A stretch of DNA of 5,723 nucleotides from PNAI01 sp964575715 (GTDB taxonomy: Bacteria > Pseudomonadota > Alphaproteobacteria > Rhizobiales > Xanthobacteraceae), in the NCBI GenBank assembly GCA_964575715.1, contig CAZNSG010000251.1, positions 1 through 5,723 of the forward strand, written 5' to 3'. The notes beneath the pieces are model-generated. The model made no database searches, was not told the origin of the DNA, and saw only the letters and a list, made by a program, of their open reading frames with translations. Positions 5,619 to 5,723 of the stretch are shown here, in pieces (positions within the stretch are counted from its first letter, which is position 1; the number at the start of each line of letters is the position of its first letter). The translations under genes and the position numbers were made by a program.

Positions 5619-5723
5619 TTACTTAGTGGTTTCCTTGCGGGTTAACGGCCAGCGCTCACCCGGCGGTGCAATCTCGGTGACGAGGTCGCGCACGAGCTGC
5701 TTGTTGGACAGCGGGCCTAAGCT
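5619..5723 (-). CDS. C-terminal end of an unidentified protein (partial)
   Basis: From the right edge, 34 codons followed by TAA (5621-5619) read as a protein end beginning SLGPLSNKQLVRDLVTE and continuing IAPPGERWPLTRKETTK. Codon use (CTC, GTG, CGC, GAC, ACC, CCG) is that of the other genes, and the alternation of charged and hydrophobic residues suggests a helix followed by a proline-rich end. I do not recognise the family. It is transcribed in the same direction as the UbiD gene 100 nt upstream of it, so an operon is plausible; the gap has no clear terminator. Genes in this position beside UbiD genes often belong to the same pathway, but that is inference. Confidence 0.6.
   Translation of the reverse strand, partial: SLGPLSNKQLVRDLVTEIAPPGERWPLTRKETTK

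Noticed and set aside
4301..5626. Plus-strand open frame of 441 codons antisense to the UbiD gene
   Set aside because: The UbiD gene on the minus strand has all catalytic motifs in frame. The antisense protein is a His/Arg/Ala/Asp-rich composition typical of a shadow of GC-rich codons, has no recognisable domain, and has no ribosome binding evidence.

Overview
The window looks like chromosomal DNA from a high-GC alphaproteobacterium, most likely of the Bradyrhizobium/Rhodopseudomonas group. This is inferred from three things: GC-rich third-position codon use in every gene, long antisense shadow ORFs, and three intergenic palindromic elements of types common in that lineage (one built on CCCTCTCCC/GGGAGAGGG, two on CATCCTGAGG...CTCGAAGGATG). 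No rRNA, tRNA, CRISPR array, transposase or phage gene was seen.

Layout from left to right. (1) 1-153, minus: N-terminal 51 codons of a TctA-type permease of a tripartite tricarboxylate transporter, cut by the window edge. (2) 154-438: divergent intergenic region with a 13-bp palindrome touching the permease ribosome binding site. (3) 439-1140, plus: Nu-class (YfcG/YghU-like) glutathione transferase. (4) 1141-1435: convergent gap with a large inverted-repeat element and a short coding-like scrap. (5) 1436-2050, minus: class I SAM-dependent methyltransferase, TehB-like. (6) 2051-2347: divergent gap largely filled by a 166-bp palindromic element whose end lies 3 bp from the methyltransferase start codon. 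(7) 2348-3859, plus: FADH2-dependent aromatic hydroxylase of the HpaB/PvcC family. (8) 3860-3970: paired palindromic repeats. (9) 3875-5518, minus: UbiD-family prenylated-FMN decarboxylase whose last 30 codons are read out of that repeat. (10) 5619-5723, minus: C-terminal end of an unidentified gene, probably upstream of the UbiD gene in the same transcription unit.

Functional reading. The HpaB-type hydroxylase and the UbiD-type decarboxylase converge on a shared repeat and both belong to families acting on aromatic acids or phenols. A TctA-type carboxylate importer and a glutathione transferase lie nearby. A plausible but unproven picture is a small aromatic-acid utilisation neighbourhood (uptake, decarboxylation, hydroxylation). 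Partners such an assembly would need are not in the window: a flavin reductase for the hydroxylase, a UbiX prenyltransferase for the decarboxylase, a ring-cleavage dioxygenase, and TctB/TctC.

The points most worth following are the apparent exchange of two substrate-pocket residues in the HpaB homologue (Tyr to His and His to Tyr), the repeat-derived C-terminal tail of the UbiD protein, and the repeat element abutting the methyltransferase start. No wholly new system is evident.
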